A stretch of DNA of 64,000 nt from Chelydra serpentina (GCA_037349315.1 JBAIAC010000004.1:38753001-38817000), one strand, 5' to 3'. Shown: positions 34,175-45,114, counted from the stretch's first letter. Numbers and translations: made by a program. Notes: generated from the letters alone by a model not told the origin.

Positions 34175-34800
34175 GAGTTAATGCTACTTTCTATTTTCCT
34201 CAATAGGATTTCATTTCCACTTTTTAAAAGATGCCTTTTTGCCTCTCACTGCTTCTTTTACTTTGTTGTTTAGCCACAGTGGCATTTTTTTTTTTTTTTT
34301 TTGGTTCTCTTACTATGTTTTTTAATTGGGGGTATACATTTAAGTTGAGCCTCTATTATGGTGTTTCTAAAAAGTTTCCATGCAGCTTGCAGGAATTTCA
34401 CTTTCGGCACTGTACCTTACATTTCTGTTTAATTTCCTCATTTTTGTGTAGTTCCCCTTTCTGAAATTAAATCCTACTGTGGTGGGCTGCAGTGGTGTTT
34501 TCTCCGCCAAGGGGATATTAAATTTAATTATATTATGGTCACTATTACCAAGCAATTCAGCTATATTCACGTCTTGGACCAGATCCTGTGCTCCACTTAG
34601 GACCTAAATCAAGAATTGCCTCTCTCTTTTTTTGGGTTCCAGGACTAGCTGCTCCAAGAAGCAGTCATTTAAGGTGTCAAGAAACTTCATTTCTGCATCC
34701 TGTCCTGAGGTGTTATGTACCCAGTCAAAATGGAGATAGTTGACCTCCCCCATTATTATTATAGCGGAAGATGGGAAGTGAATTTGAACAAAATGATAGT
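34175..34800 (-). mobile_element. CR1 LINE fragment (endonuclease region)
   Basis: The complement of the CR1 ORF2 endonuclease/linker region; plus-strand hallmarks are tttgttgtttagccacagtg, aagtttccatgcagcttgca and ggaccagatcctgtgctcca. The minus-strand frame 34367-34570 includes LGNSDHNIIKFNI, the endonuclease SDH motif. An 18-base T run lies near 34287. It interrupts the DIRS RT/RNase H boundary. Confidence 0.82.
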
Positions 34801-34849
34801 TCTAGGTCATTGAAATTCTCAAGAAAAGAGACTATATAAATATAATGGG

Positions 34850-35240
34850 ATTCAGACTAATATGTTGGGTTCTCAACTCTTTTCTACCTCATATCTATAA
34901 CAATATAGTGCAAATTATCAGACAATGTGATGGCAATGTAGTAAGTCAGCAAATGGGAGGGGGAGCTCATTCTTCCCAGTTATGCAAGGTGGCAGTTGTG
35001 CTGTGGGATTGGTGTATCCAGCACATTTATCTCTTAGATCTACAGCTAGTAGGCTAAGACAGCAGCCTGGCAGATCAGCTGAGCAGAGATGTAATGGAAC
35101 GGCATGAGTGGTCATTAAACAAATCCACGATAGACAAGATCTTTCCCGTGGGGTTAAGATTTGCCCACAACAATGCAAAATGTCATGTATTCTTTTCAAG
35201 AGCCAAGAGATAATCTATCCATATCAGACACCTTTCTTCT
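34850..35240 (+). pseudogene. Old DIRS RNase H and methyltransferase-like remnant
   Basis: QQMGGGAHSSQLCKVAVVLW (34950) matches RQGGAHSLPLCREATQLW of the young copy. Then come LADQLSRDVMERHEWSLNKS and FAHNNAKCHVFFSRAKR (35160-35210). Confidence 0.72.
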
Positions 35241-35399
35241 GGTTAGAGTAGAAGTTCTGCTCTGTGCCTTCCTTTTCACCAGAGGAGGATAAAGATAATA
35301 AAAGACAGAGCCAAAATAATTTTTATTATCCCAGCATGGGCCAGTACAGAAGTGGTTGTTAGCCTTTCTGACTTAACTCTTCCCTCCTGTTGAGCTAAT

Positions 35400-36110
35400 G
35401 TCTACCCAGACCCTCTATCATGCAGACCTCACTGCATGAGCTATAAGACTCTAATGGACCTTGAGAAATCTTGTCCATTACAAGTGCAGTAAATATTGAT
35501 TACGTAGAAAACAGTCAACTAGAAGGTACTGTGATCTCAAATGGACCAGATTTGTGAAGCGGGTGAGTGAGAAACTTACAAATCCACCCGTAGCACCAGT
35601 TCAATCTATTCTTGAATATGTACTTGAGTTAAAGCTTTCATGACTTTCCCTCTCCTCCTTTGAAAGTTCACGTAGTAGCTGTCCACCATGCATTGATGTA
35701 TAATAAATCCGTCTTTACACATGACATAGTAAACAAATGGCCTTGCTGAAATGTAGCCACCAATAAAGAATCCAGTACTGTCATGAGATCTCAATGTAGT
35801 CCTTACTCAGATTAAGAAGCCTGCCTTTGTGTCTATAGCACTCTTCTCTGTTCCAGCTATCTATCAGAATAGCTTTCATCATAGCCTAACATTGTCTAGA
35901 TGAATGAACTACATGCCCTCATGACTGATCTTCCATTCATTGTCTTTCACAAAAATAAGGTGATATTTTACCCTAACTCTAGTTTCCTTCCCATGTGGTA
36001 TCTAACTTTCACCTTAATCAAACAGTCTGCCAATATTTTTCCCTTGGTCTCATGCTTATATAAGTGAGTTAAAGCTACACACTTTGGATGCTAAAAGAGC
36101 TCTGGTGACT
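35400..36110 (+). pseudogene. Old DIRS tyrosine recombinase remnant, 3' truncated
   Basis: Weak but ordered: KWTRFVKRVSEKLTNPPVAP (35538), SILEYVLELK (35605), an IAFI-IA* segment in place of the first Arg block (35868), FIVFHKNKV-like FHKNKVIFYPNSSFLPMW (35940), and LKATHFGC*KSSGDF (36068) before a retroposon tail. The HxxR and Tyr regions are missing. Confidence 0.65.
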
Positions 36111-36211
36111 TCAGTAACCCAGCTAGAGGTTATGGGTCTATTACAGGGTCTATTACAGGAGGGGTTGAGTGAGGTTCTGGGGCCTGTGATGTGCAGGAAC
36201 TCAGACTAGAT

Positions 36212-36855
36212 CAGTGGTTCTCAAACTTTTTTGGCCCAGGACCCATTTGTAACTGTTTATGGCCTGTTGCGACCCAGTAAATAGTCTGGGGGTGGAGTCC
36301 CTGGGGTGGTTTTCGTCGGGTCCTGCCTCGTGGGTATGGGAGGGTGTCCTACAGCTCCTGTGCTGTGGAGTTGGCTGGTCTTGGCTCTCAGTTCAGGGCA
36401 TTGCAACCTCTGGGGTTGCAGTGCTGCTCAGGTTTGCCCTCCCCCCGACTGGACCAAATCTGTGTGAGTGGTGTTGTGCCCTGTGCCCTAGCTCATGGAG
36501 TTGCAGTGCCACTCATTCAAATTTGGCCTAACTGGACTCCCGTCAGCATGATGACTGGGCCAAACCTGAGTGGTGCTGGGACCCCAGAGATCGAAGTGCC
36601 TGGAGCCAGGGAGGCGAGCCCAGCCAGCCCTGTGAGACAAAAGTCACAGGAGCTGCCATGTGACCCTTTGAAACATTCTGGTGACCCAGTTTTGGGTCCT
36701 GACAAAGGTGACCAGATGTCCCGATTTTATAAGGACAGTCCCGATATTCAGGGCTTCGTCTTATACAGGCACCTATTACCCTCCACCTCCGTCCCGATTT
36801 TTTCAAACTTGCTGTCTGGTCACACTAGTCCTGACCCATGGGTTGAGAAACCCTG
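36212..36855 (+). mobile_element. hAT-type element with 8-bp target duplication
   Basis: Starts CAGTGGTTCTCAAAC and ends GGTTGAGAAACCCTG, inverted. The duplication gactagat lies at 36204-36211 and 36856-36863. Length 644 bp, including a 124-bp nested element. The terminal sequence matches the MITE at 29098-29313. Confidence 0.9.
36704..36827 (+). mobile_element. Short MITE nested in the hAT element
   Basis: Inverted ends AAAGGTGACCAGA and TCTGGTCACACTA. An 8-bp duplication gtcctgac flanks it (36696-36703 and 36828-36835). It contains internal repeats of tcccgat. No coding capacity. Confidence 0.88.
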
Positions 36856-37534
36856 GACTAGATGATCATGATGGTCTCTTCTGGCCTCAAACTCTGACTT
36901 ATCTTACTCATCACCATCATCAATGGTCATCATCTTGGCATCTCCCAGGGACTTCATCTGTCCCTCCCAAAGCACACAGGCTGGGATACAACTTTTATAA
37001 TATGTGACGCTGAGGCCACTATGCCTAATGCATGTTCAGTGGGGGGTTCTTGTGGTCAGAGATCTGCTGACTTCCCGAACTAAAAATATTCCAAGCTGCT
37101 ATAAATAGCAACTTGTGGTTACCTCTCAGCTGTTTAGTCTTTATGGCAGTCTATGTTGTGATATCTTATGATCTTCTAGAATCACTCTTGGTTATGCTAA
37201 GGCTTTTTGGGCCTTAAGTAGTTTAGCTAAGATTTTTTTTACAGGCCTTGAGGCTTATAGGCTCATTGCATTATTGCCTTAACTCAGCGTTTCTCAAACT
37301 TGGGGCACACAGGAATGTGTCAAGGGAGGCACGAGCTGTGTGCTTTTTAAGAGCTTCGATTGTCATCCCTGGGTGGCTTGGACTCCTGCAAAAGGGCTGT
37401 GCACACCTGGGAGTCAGGAAGAGGGGCTAAAGGGGACAGCAAGAGTCCCAGCCTGCCCTGGGCTAACAGTGGGCGTCTGAGCCATGTGGGGTACTGCACG
37501 GCTCTCTTAGCAACTGTGACACGTCAGATGTATA

Positions 37535-39084
37535 TGTAACCCTTCTGCCAGGTGAAGCCGGGAGCAACCAGGGCCAGGTTCAGTACCTAGGGGTTTCTTT
37601 TCAAGAATACAACACAGAACTGGCTTGAGCCCCCACCCAGTAACCTTGGAAAATTACACACCACTCCTGGGCGCCTCTGAGAGGCAATACTTCCCCATTC
37701 GCAAGCACAGAGTCTGAGTGTAGAAACGAAACTTTTTTAATGAAAGGAGGGAAGTCACCCGACATTAATTAGGGAAAATGCCACAAGCAGGATTCATAAA
37801 CATAAAACTCTGAGCAGAATACCCACGCCACAGTGTGTGGGGCAGAGTTTTCTGCCTCATGTTGTAGAACTCAAGAACCAAAAGTTCCTTTGCTCTGCTC
37901 TCCTCTGCTCTCTCGCCATAAGCCATTCACAGTGGTCCTTGGTCATTGAGGACCCAGGGTTCAGAGGTGCATCTGTGTGAGTTCACCTCCCACCCAGGGA
38001 AGAAGGCACCTTGCTCGCTCCTTCATCTGAGCACTTGCTCTAGCTGGCTGCCTCGCCAGCCATGGTTCCTCGCCGCCTGGCCGCCCCGCCAGCCGCGGTT
38101 CCTCGCCGCCTGGCCACCCTACCAGCTGCTGTTCCTTGTTGCCTGGCTGCCCTGCCAGCCAACTGCTTGCCACTGTCTCCAGTCACCCGTCAGTTATCTT
38201 CTGCTGCCACCTGCCTCTCTGCTGTGACCTCTGTAGGTCAGTTTCTTAGGGTACGTCTATACTCACGCGTCCTGTCGGAGGAGTCCAATCGATCTTCTGG
38301 GTTCAATTTATCGCGTCTTGTCGAGACACGATAAATCGAACCAGGAAGTGCTCCCCTGTTGACGCTTGTAATCCTGCTCGACGAACGGAGTAGGCGGAGT
38401 CGACGGGGGAGCCTGCGCGCCGCGTGTGGACCCCGGGTAAGTACCTTTTCATTCGAACTAAGATAGTTCGACTTCAGCTACGTTATTCACGTAGCTGAAG
38501 TTGCGTATCTTAGTTAGAATTGGGGGGTTAGTGTAGACCAGCCCTTAGTGATTTTTAGCTCTCAGCAAGCTGGGCAGAAACTGCCCCACCACAAGTGATT
38601 TCAGCTCTTATTGAGTACTTGAAATAACAAAAGGCTCCTAATGAAGCCTATTTAGCTCGGTCTTTGAACACTGGGGAGGAATAGGTTAAACCAGTCCGGG
38701 GACCTGTTGAGAGAGTCCACACCTCCTGGCTGGGACACCTGTCTCCACCCCTCTTACTTGCACAGGAGTCTGGCATTCAAGCTCCTGACTTAATGAGGTC
38801 CTTTCAGCTGAGGGTGACCCCCCCTCAAGTTAAATACAAGTTCTGCTCCCCTTTATTCATTCAATAAAGACAACAATATTGATAACATTTCACTACCCCT
38901 GCATTCAGTACTAAAGTGATTTGCAACCCAACACCAAGCATAGTTGATCATTTTGAGCAACACTGCTCTATCTGCTGGATATCTTGGCAGAGTAGGTGTG
39001 TTCATGTAAATACAGTTTGCTCCTAAAGTGTCTCCTTCTCCCCAACTAGCTGTCAGAGGAGAGTTCATTCAGACCTGGTTTACA
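37535..39084 (+). mobile_element. LTR-like insertion inside the hAT element
   Basis: The ends are TGTAACCC and GGTTTACA, a TGTAA/TTACA inverted tip as in many LTRs. Removing 37535-39084 leaves hAT sequence on both sides. A possible poly(A) signal aataaa is near 38862. No clean target duplication is seen and no coding region is present, so a solo LTR is the best guess. It contains a 33-bp tandem repeat (38039-38160, about 3.5 copies, core gccagccgcggttcctcgcc) and a MITE (38249-38544). Confidence 0.45.
38249..38544 (+). mobile_element. Harbinger-like MITE, copy 1
   Basis: Ends GGGTACGTCTATACT and AGTGTAGACCAGCCC are imperfect inverted repeats; TTA duplication at 38246-38248 and 38545-38547. 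296 bp, CpG-containing interior with taaatcgaa blocks and a palindrome around ttcagctacgttattcacgt. Same family and length as the reversed copy at 49711-50006. Confidence 0.83.
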
Positions 39085-39179
39085 CGTACATAGTGTGGCT
39101 TTTCCCCCAAGTACATTTTAAAACATTATCAGCAGTGTGCGCACAGTGAGAAACAGCTTACATGAGAAATTAATCATTT

Positions 39180-40900
39180 TGTGACAAAGGGAGAAAAGTG
39201 TACAACACAAGCCAACATGAGGGCAGCAGCGGCAGTTCCAGCAAAACACAGAAGCCAAAAATATGACAAAGCTTATTTCAACCGGGCTTTACATGGAGCA
39301 GGTCCAGCGATGCACCGAGGCCTCAGTGTGTTGTATGTGGCAAAGTACTGTCAAACAACAGTCTGCAGCCATGGAAGCTACACTGGCATCTTGAAACAAG
39401 CTATCCTATCTTAGTATCTGAACCTGTAGAGCTTTTTGAGAGAAAGCTCAATGAGTTAACAGGACAAAAAACGTTGTGGAAGTGTACAGCACTGTTAACA
39501 TAAATGCTACAGAGGCTTCTTACCATGTAGCTTTGTGCATTGCCAAAGCGTTTAAACCACACAACGTAAGTGAGAAACTACTTCCACCTGCAATGGATAT
39601 ATGCAAGGTGATAATAGGAGAGAAAGCAACATCACAGCTAGATGTTCTAATGACACAGTTTCACCCCATATTGCAGAGATGGCCATTGATGGAAAAGAGC
39701 AGCTCCTAGAAAGTCTTTGTCAGAGCCCATATTATTCAATTCAGATAGATGAGTCTACCGATCTATCAAATGCTGCCCAGCTACTGATGCATATTCGTTG
39801 TGCTACAGCAACGAATTAAAAGAGGAATTTCTGTTTTGCCATCTATTTCCAGCACAAACAACTGGTGAAGAGCTTTTTAAACTATTAAATATTTTTGTTC
39901 AAGGCACAGGCCTTGATTGGGAACTTTTTGGAATTTGCCGCAATGGAGCATAGTCTATGACAGGACAGCATAGCGGGCTTGTGACAAAGGTACAGGCAGC
40001 CCCCACAGCAACCTAGAGTCATTGTATGTTCCACAGATAGGCATTGGGTGCTAAGAAGATGGCAGAGGAGCTCAGCAATGTTCTCTCAGTTGCAGTAAAA
40101 ATTGTAAACTTTATAAAGTCGCACCCGGTTAATTCGAGGGGTTTTGCCATTATATGCAAAGAGATGGAGGCAAACTTCACACAGTTGTTACATGCAGAAG
40201 TTTGTTGGCTGTCCAGGGGATATCTTTGTTGTCATATCTAGCTGAGATATTCAAGCGACTGAATTCTCTGCATGTGTCACTTCAGGGACAAGATGCAAAT
40301 GTTTTAATTGCTAATGTTCGGATAGCAGCATTCATTAACAAACTTAAACTGTGGTCTTAATGTGTACAGCAGGGATCTGTTTCCATGTTTTCAACATGGA
40401 GGATATTGTGCAACTGTGTGGTGATCTGTCAATTGATAGTATCCAAGATGTAATTGTTCAGCACTTAGGGGATCTGTAGGAGCAGTTTTGTGAATACTTT
40501 CCTGAAGTGGGCAAAGACAAATGTAATCAATAGATCACGAACCCATTCAACTTTAAGCCAAACCCCACAAATATGCTGTCTTCAAAAGAGGAGAAAAGCC
40601 TTATCAACTTGTCAAGCAACAAGGAACTGCAGCACAAATTTTCACAAATGAAAGGCTTTTGGTTATCAGTGGGATCTGAATTTTGTGAGTTAACACACCA
40701 GTCTTTTAAAGGACTCATTCCTTTTTAATCCCCCTACCTATGCGAGTCAGGCTTCTCAGAATTAACTACAATCATAACAAAGAATCGCTCCCAGCTTTCT
40801 ATTGAAGATGACTTACATCTCTTCTTTTCTACACTCCAACCCCAAATTCGCCATACAAAGACTACTTTGTATGGCGAGGAAACAAACACACCCCTCTCCC
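39180..40900 (+). pseudogene. hAT transposase remnant (ZBED5/SCAND3-like)
   Basis: Frames in order contain NRALHGAGPAMHRG (39275), a PHNVSEKLLPPAMDICKVII block (39566), IDGKEQLLESL (39690), YYSIQIDESTDLSNAAQLLM (39733), then KIVNFIKSHPVNSRGFAIIC (40094) and HAEVCWLSRGYL (40192). The C-terminal dimerisation region includes SPYLCESGFSELTTIITKNR (40730). The IDESTD block holds the first catalytic Asp of hAT transposases, and SRG-type HAEVRWLSRG is typical of this clade. Many stops; not functional. Confidence 0.82.
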
Positions 40901-41317
40901 TGATAAGATAGGGCTGATGGATCTTATACTGAATTAACATATCATTGTTTGGTGTCATGTTCCCTAAAATGTTTGTAAAGTTTTATTTTAGTTGCATCCA
41001 TTTGTATTTTAAAATTAATACTTCTGAAATTCATACAGATCTATAATTGATCAAATCCCTTCTACCTTTTTATTCATTTTTTGCAACACATAGGATTTTC
41101 AGTTTGTTATATTGTTTTAGTAAACTGTGGGGAGGCACAGTTATTTTTTTCATAGCTCAGGGAGGCTCACTATGACAAAATTTGGTAACCCCTGCCTTAA
41201 CATAGGTGCCTCACCTAGCAAATACCTGTACCTGTAGGCTACGGTAGGGCAGTACTTCAGTGCCTATTCAGTTAGGACTTTTGAGTCCCAACTTTCCTTT
41301 AGTACTGCTTGTCAAAC

Positions 41318-41690
41318 TATCCCATAAGCAGGAATATGCAGAGGACACTGCATATTCTTACTTACCTGTAACTGGAGTTCTTCAAGATGGATTCTGCATA
41401 TTCACATTTCTCATTCACTGTCCCCTTTTCCTCAAATCCTAATGGAATCTTGAGTCTGCAGAAGCAGTGGAAGGAACTTTAGAGCCTCGCCTTCAGAATA
41501 TTGAGGAACACAGGGGAGGGGCAGAAAGGGGCACATAAGAGCACTACAGGACATTGCTGTGAGAAGCTTCCACAGTCTGAGCTGTTCCTGCCAGTGCATC
41601 CCATGATTAATTATGCAGAGTCCATCTCAAAGAACTCCAGTTCCAGGTAAGTAGCCTTCACTTGCTATAAGGTAAGTAACCATTCCTTTC
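41318..41690 (+). repeat. Solitary DIRS terminal fragment
   Basis: Arms ttacttacctgtaactggag (41361 on) and ctccagttccaggtaagta (41635-41653), each followed by gttcttcaagatgga/tccatctcaaagaac sequence, form the DIRS ICR/right-end pair. No coding DIRS sequence adjoins. It may be a deletion product or a remnant left by the hAT element next to it. Confidence 0.65.
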
Positions 41691-41874
41691 TAAATTCATT
41701 TAATTTTTTCCAGTTACTCTGTGTCTTTTTAAAAAAATTATGGATACTATTTAAAAAAAACATGAATTAGAGGACAGAAAATAAAACTTGATGGTATAAT
41801 ACAACTTGTTTTACAGCTCTGATAGCGTATGTGCTAAATTTTGGAATAAATAGCGTGCTTTTTCTTTCTTACAG

Positions 41875-42010
41875 AAATGCCTTGCCTGGCAGAATACAAT
41901 GATGGCTTGTGGTATAGAGCAAAACTACTCTCTATTAAAGAATTTGATCCTGTTAATATTTTGATTCAATTTGTTGACTATGGATCAACTGAAAAATTAC
42001 CAACAAGCAG
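41875..42010 (+). CDS. RNF17: Tudor-domain gene exon E, Tudor core (RNF17-like)
   Basis: A 136-base exon, acceptor ttcttacag, donor gtaagt, joining exon D in phase 1. It encodes the Tudor core: [20 protein letters not shown], then [20 protein letters not shown]. The aromatic cage residues expected for dimethylarginine binding are visible (W and Y of GLWYRA, F and Y of FVDYG). This is the last Tudor domain of the protein. Confidence 0.88.
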
Positions 42011-42240
42011 GTAAGTGCATAGTTCAGTTTTTTAAACTTATATTTATCAAGATGTGGTATTTATTTATTTTTTTAAAAAGTTAGCTTACATCTGTGCTTC
42101 TAAATGGTTCCTGTCTGCCTTAGGTACTTATATGGCCACCCCCCATTCCTTAGTATCCAAGCACCTCCCTCACAACTCCCCTGTGATGTAGGGCAGTACT
42201 ACTATCCCCATTTTATAGATGGGAAACTAATGCTCAGAAG

Positions 42241-42446
42241 TATCAGAGGGGTAGCCGTGTTAGTCTGGATCTGTAGAAGCAACAAAGAGTCCTGTGGCAC
42301 CTTATAGACTAACAGACGTATTGGAGCATAAGCTTTCGTGGGTGAATACCCACTTGCATCTGAAGAAGTGGGTATTCACCCACAAAAGCTTCTGCTCTAA
42401 TACGTCTGTTAGTCTATAAGGTGCCACGGGACTCTTTGTTGCTTCT
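42241..42446. mobile_element. Palindromic Penelope-end insertion
   Basis: Two inverted copies of the Penelope-like terminal segment also seen at 18110-18227 meet near 42357: tagtctataaggtgccac on one arm and its complement on the other. A direct duplication aatgctcagaag (42229-42240 and 42447-42458; 14 bases if the ambiguous ct is included) flanks it. No coding capacity. Confidence 0.85.
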
Positions 42447-42652
42447 AATGCTCAGAAGGGCTTTCTGACTTGTCTGAGGTCACACAGGAAGTCGGTGGCA
42501 GAGCAGGGACTTGGACCCAGATCTCCCAAATCGTAGGCTAGTTCCCTAATCATTGAGCTATCCTTCATTAACATATTTTAGTTCTAGGTAGTGATTAACT
42601 ATTGCACTGTTGTCTTGCATACTTTTAGACAAGGATTTTCATTTTGATTTAG

Positions 42653-42842
42653 ATTACGCCAGATTCCTTCTCACCTCATGCAATATCCTGCTCAAGCAGT
42701 AAGAGTTCTGTTGGCTGGATTTAAACCTCCTTTATATGATACAGAAAAAAAGAGAATTCCATATTGCCCTGAATGGAGCATGCAAGCATTATGGGCCATG
42801 ATGGACTGTCTTCAAGGCAAAAAGCTCTATGCTTCCACAGTG
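42653..42842 (+). CDS. RNF17: Tudor-domain gene exon F (RNF17-like)
   Basis: A 190-base exon joining exon E in phase 2 and ending in phase 0, acceptor gatttag, donor gtaagt. It encodes [20 protein letters not shown], then [14 protein letters not shown] and [20 protein letters not shown], the SNase-like second half of the extended Tudor unit. The string [13 protein letters not shown] closely matches what I remember of mammalian RNF17. Confidence 0.88.
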
Positions 42843-43530
42843 GTAAGTTTTTCCTTTTAGTTCCTGCCAAACATGAGTTACCTTGGTTTTAACATTTTCA
42901 GTGGAATGTCTGCACCTTATACAAGATTTATTGTGAACCTTGTTCTTTGGTTTAAAAAATCAGATTCATAAACACTTTAATGTTGTGATGCTTCTGAAAA
43001 AGGCAGAGGATCAAGTGCATAGGAATTTTCTTCACTGTGTTACAGACAGCCCACTTCCCAAGCCCTCCTGCCTGCATGATTTTAACCTTTATTACTCCTC
43101 CACTAGAAACCATCATTCTTGCTTGTATGCTTCACATTTCCATTTGGGTTAGTGGTATCCAGTGCCCAAAATAAACAATAGGTCTGTAAGTACTAAAAAT
43201 GTACCCTTTCCTTCCCTCCCTCCCTCCCCCACTTCTCCTTGCCTTTCCACTGCCCCCTAACATTCCTCATCATTCTCCTGTTAAGGTACCCAGATATTCA
43301 AAGTGAAAATCTGACACACCCATCACAGGGGATAGTAAGGGGCACTTTGATGGGAATGTCAAGGAGGTGCACAATAAAAATCTATGCTTTTGGGGGGGGG
43401 TTTGAGCTGCTTCTCCATCAGTCATTTTATTCTCTGTCCCTGTCCATTGGATAGCCACTGACACACATAAAGTCATGCAGCTCTCCCACATATTACTTTC
43501 AATCTCTTTCCCACCTGCCCCCTTCTCTTT
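42843..43530. other. Intron sequence, no recognised element
   Basis: No repeat is identified apart from a short simple (tccc)n stretch near 43210. Confidence 0.5.
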
Positions 43531-43831
43531 GGGCTTGTCTACATTACCCGCAGGATCGACGGGCAATGATCGATCCAGCGGTGTTTGATTTATCATATCT
43601 AGTCTAGACGTGATAAATTGACCACCGAGCGTTCTCCTGTCAACTCCGGTACTCCACTGGAACGAGAGGCGGAGTCGACGGGGGGAGCGTCAGCTGTCGA
43701 CTCACCGCAGTGAAGACACTGTAGTGAGTAGATCTAAGTAAGTTGACTTCAGCTACGTTATTCACATAGCTGAAGTTGAGTAACTTAGATCGATCCACCC
43801 ACCCCCCACTCTCTCCAGTGCAGACCAGGCC
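43531..43831 (+). mobile_element. Harbinger-like MITE, copy 2
   Basis: Ends GGGCTTGTCTAC and GTGCAGACCAGGCC; flanked by ttt on both sides. The interior shares gaggcggagtcgacggggg, tgataaat and the ttcagctacgttattcac palindrome with the other two copies, but is more diverged. Confidence 0.75.
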
Positions 43832-44566
43832 TTTGTGTCTTCCACTTACTTTCAACACGCTCTGGAATTCTGGCTACTCTGTTTATTGAAAACTTGTATG
43901 CTTGTGGATCTGAGTTAGGGATGTTTGTAAAATGTTAACATTGTCATTAACCAAATTTCTGAAATCTAAAGATAATAGAATATTTGTATAAAACCGCCTT
44001 AAGTTACTTCAGTATTTTTAATGTCAAGTGGTTTAAAAAAAAAAAGTTCTTGCTGGGTAGTTTGGCTAAGGGTTGCATTAATCACTGAAGGGACACACTA
44101 CTATCAGTTAACAATTTTATGTGGGAATATGCTATTTAATATAAAACAACAAACTTTAATTTCCAAATGGACATTTGTGTTGTACAATCGTTATCCTCAG
44201 TCTAACATTTACCTAAAAAATTTCCTTCCAACATTGATTTACAATAAACTTGTAATAGAGATCAGGCTTAGTTCATGCAGTACTGTAATATTTTTCACTG
44301 TTTTATGTTCACTTTCAAATTAACAGATCAGATAACTCAGGTTTTTTTTTCCTTTTTTGATTAATTCCTATCATCAAATTTTAAGTTTAGCGTCATTGCC
44401 ATTTTTTCTACTTAATGGGATTAAAATGATTAACTTATTTTTGCAACTGTCTTTTCCACCCCAGCCCTCTTGTTTATCTCGTCCACCTGGTATGTCTTGT
44501 CTTTTAGACTATAAGCTGTTTGGGACAGGGACTGCCCTTTTCCATATTTTTGTACAGTATCTAGCC
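43832..44566. other. Intron sequence, no recognised element
   Basis: AT-rich; short open frames at 44021-44323 and 44357-44704 look like chance (the second runs into a MITE). Confidence 0.5.
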
Positions 44567-44869
44567 CAGGGGTCTCAAACACACAGCCCGCGGAGTTATT
44601 TCCTGCGGCATGCCATATGCGCCGACTCCACTGGCAGCCAAGCTCCAAACATTACTGAGTGTTTATATTTTATTAAAACCCCTTTTTGCATTACAGTTTT
44701 TTAAAAGTTAATACACTGACTTTTAATAGAATACTATATTACTCTTCATTTTTTTCATTTTTGACTATACTTCTGTATCATTGTATGAAAAGGTTTCAGT
44801 GATGTGGCCTTCGGGCTAATTTACTAGTTCTCATGTGGCCCTTGTGGTGATTTGAGTTTGAGATCCCTG
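44567..44869 (-). mobile_element. hAT-type MITE with 8-bp target duplication
   Basis: Starts CAGGGGTCTCAAAC and ends GTTTGAGATCCCTG. Perfect duplication atctagcc at 44559-44566 and 44870-44877. The interior is the reverse complement of the MITE at 20815-21108 (ccaagctccaaacattactg here, its complement there). Confidence 0.92.
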
Positions 44870-45009
44870 ATCTAGCCCAACAGAGCTCCAGTCTGGTTGG
44901 CCTCTGGACATTACTGCAGTATAGATGTAGAAAAATAATTGCAGCGTTCAGTCAACTCTTACTACTTGAAACAGATCTTTCTGTACTTCTGAAAATTTCT
45001 GATTTCCAG

Positions 45010-45108
45010 ACTCAGTCTCCAGAGCACACTGTGTTTTTGTATGAAGATGAACGATGCTTAGTCCACATGAAGCTGGTAGAAATGGGATTAGCAGACTTAG
45101 ATCAGTGA
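45010..45108 (+). CDS. RNF17: Tudor-domain gene last coding exon G (RNF17-like)
   Basis: Acceptor gatttccag; phase 0; encodes TQSPEHTVFLYEDERCLVHM then KLVEMGLADLDQ and a TGA stop at 45106-45108. The C-terminal HMKLVEMGLAD ending is the form I recall for RNF17. A strong donor-like gtaagt starts only 6 bases after the stop, suggesting that the 3' UTR continues in another exon. Confidence 0.85.
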   Translation, partial: TQSPEHTVFLYEDERCLVHMKLVEMGLADLDQ

Positions 45109-45114
45109 CACATG

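Larger units (their letters stand above)
30645..36110 (+). mobile_element. Old DIRS element with CR1 insertion
   Basis: The left end appears at tttgagcgatggtccctatt (30652), the same terminal type as the right end of the element ending at 12810. Gag (31022-32990), RT (33300-34174), a CR1 insertion (34175-34800), RNase H/methyltransferase-like (34850-35240) and recombinase (35400-36110) follow. No right terminus is present. Part of the sequence after the CR1 could instead belong to the older DIRS that this copy entered. Confidence 0.65.
36112..36900 (+). mobile_element. LINE/SINE 3'-tail repeat interrupted by hAT MITE
   Basis: The left half (36112-36211: ggttgagtgaggttctgggg, then gtgatgtgcaggaactcaga) and right half (36856-36900: gatcatgatggtctcttctg) form one continuous retroposon tail of the reptile CR1/L2 type once the MITE at 36212-36855 is removed. 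Confidence 0.65.
37285..41194 (+). mobile_element. hAT element with degenerate transposase
   Basis: The left end CAGCGTTTCTCAAAC (37285) and the right end ggtaacccctg (41194) are imperfect inverted tips. Flanks are ccttaact (37277-37284) and ccttaaca (41195-41202), a 7/8 match expected of an old 8-bp duplication. Inside are an LTR-like insertion (37535-39084), which itself holds a Harbinger-like MITE, and a transposase remnant (39180-40900). Confidence 0.8.

Noticed and set aside
34287..34304. T-run as poly(A) tail of a retroposon
   Set aside because: It lies inside continuous CR1 complement sequence, with matching CR1 on both sides, so it is an expanded internal tract.
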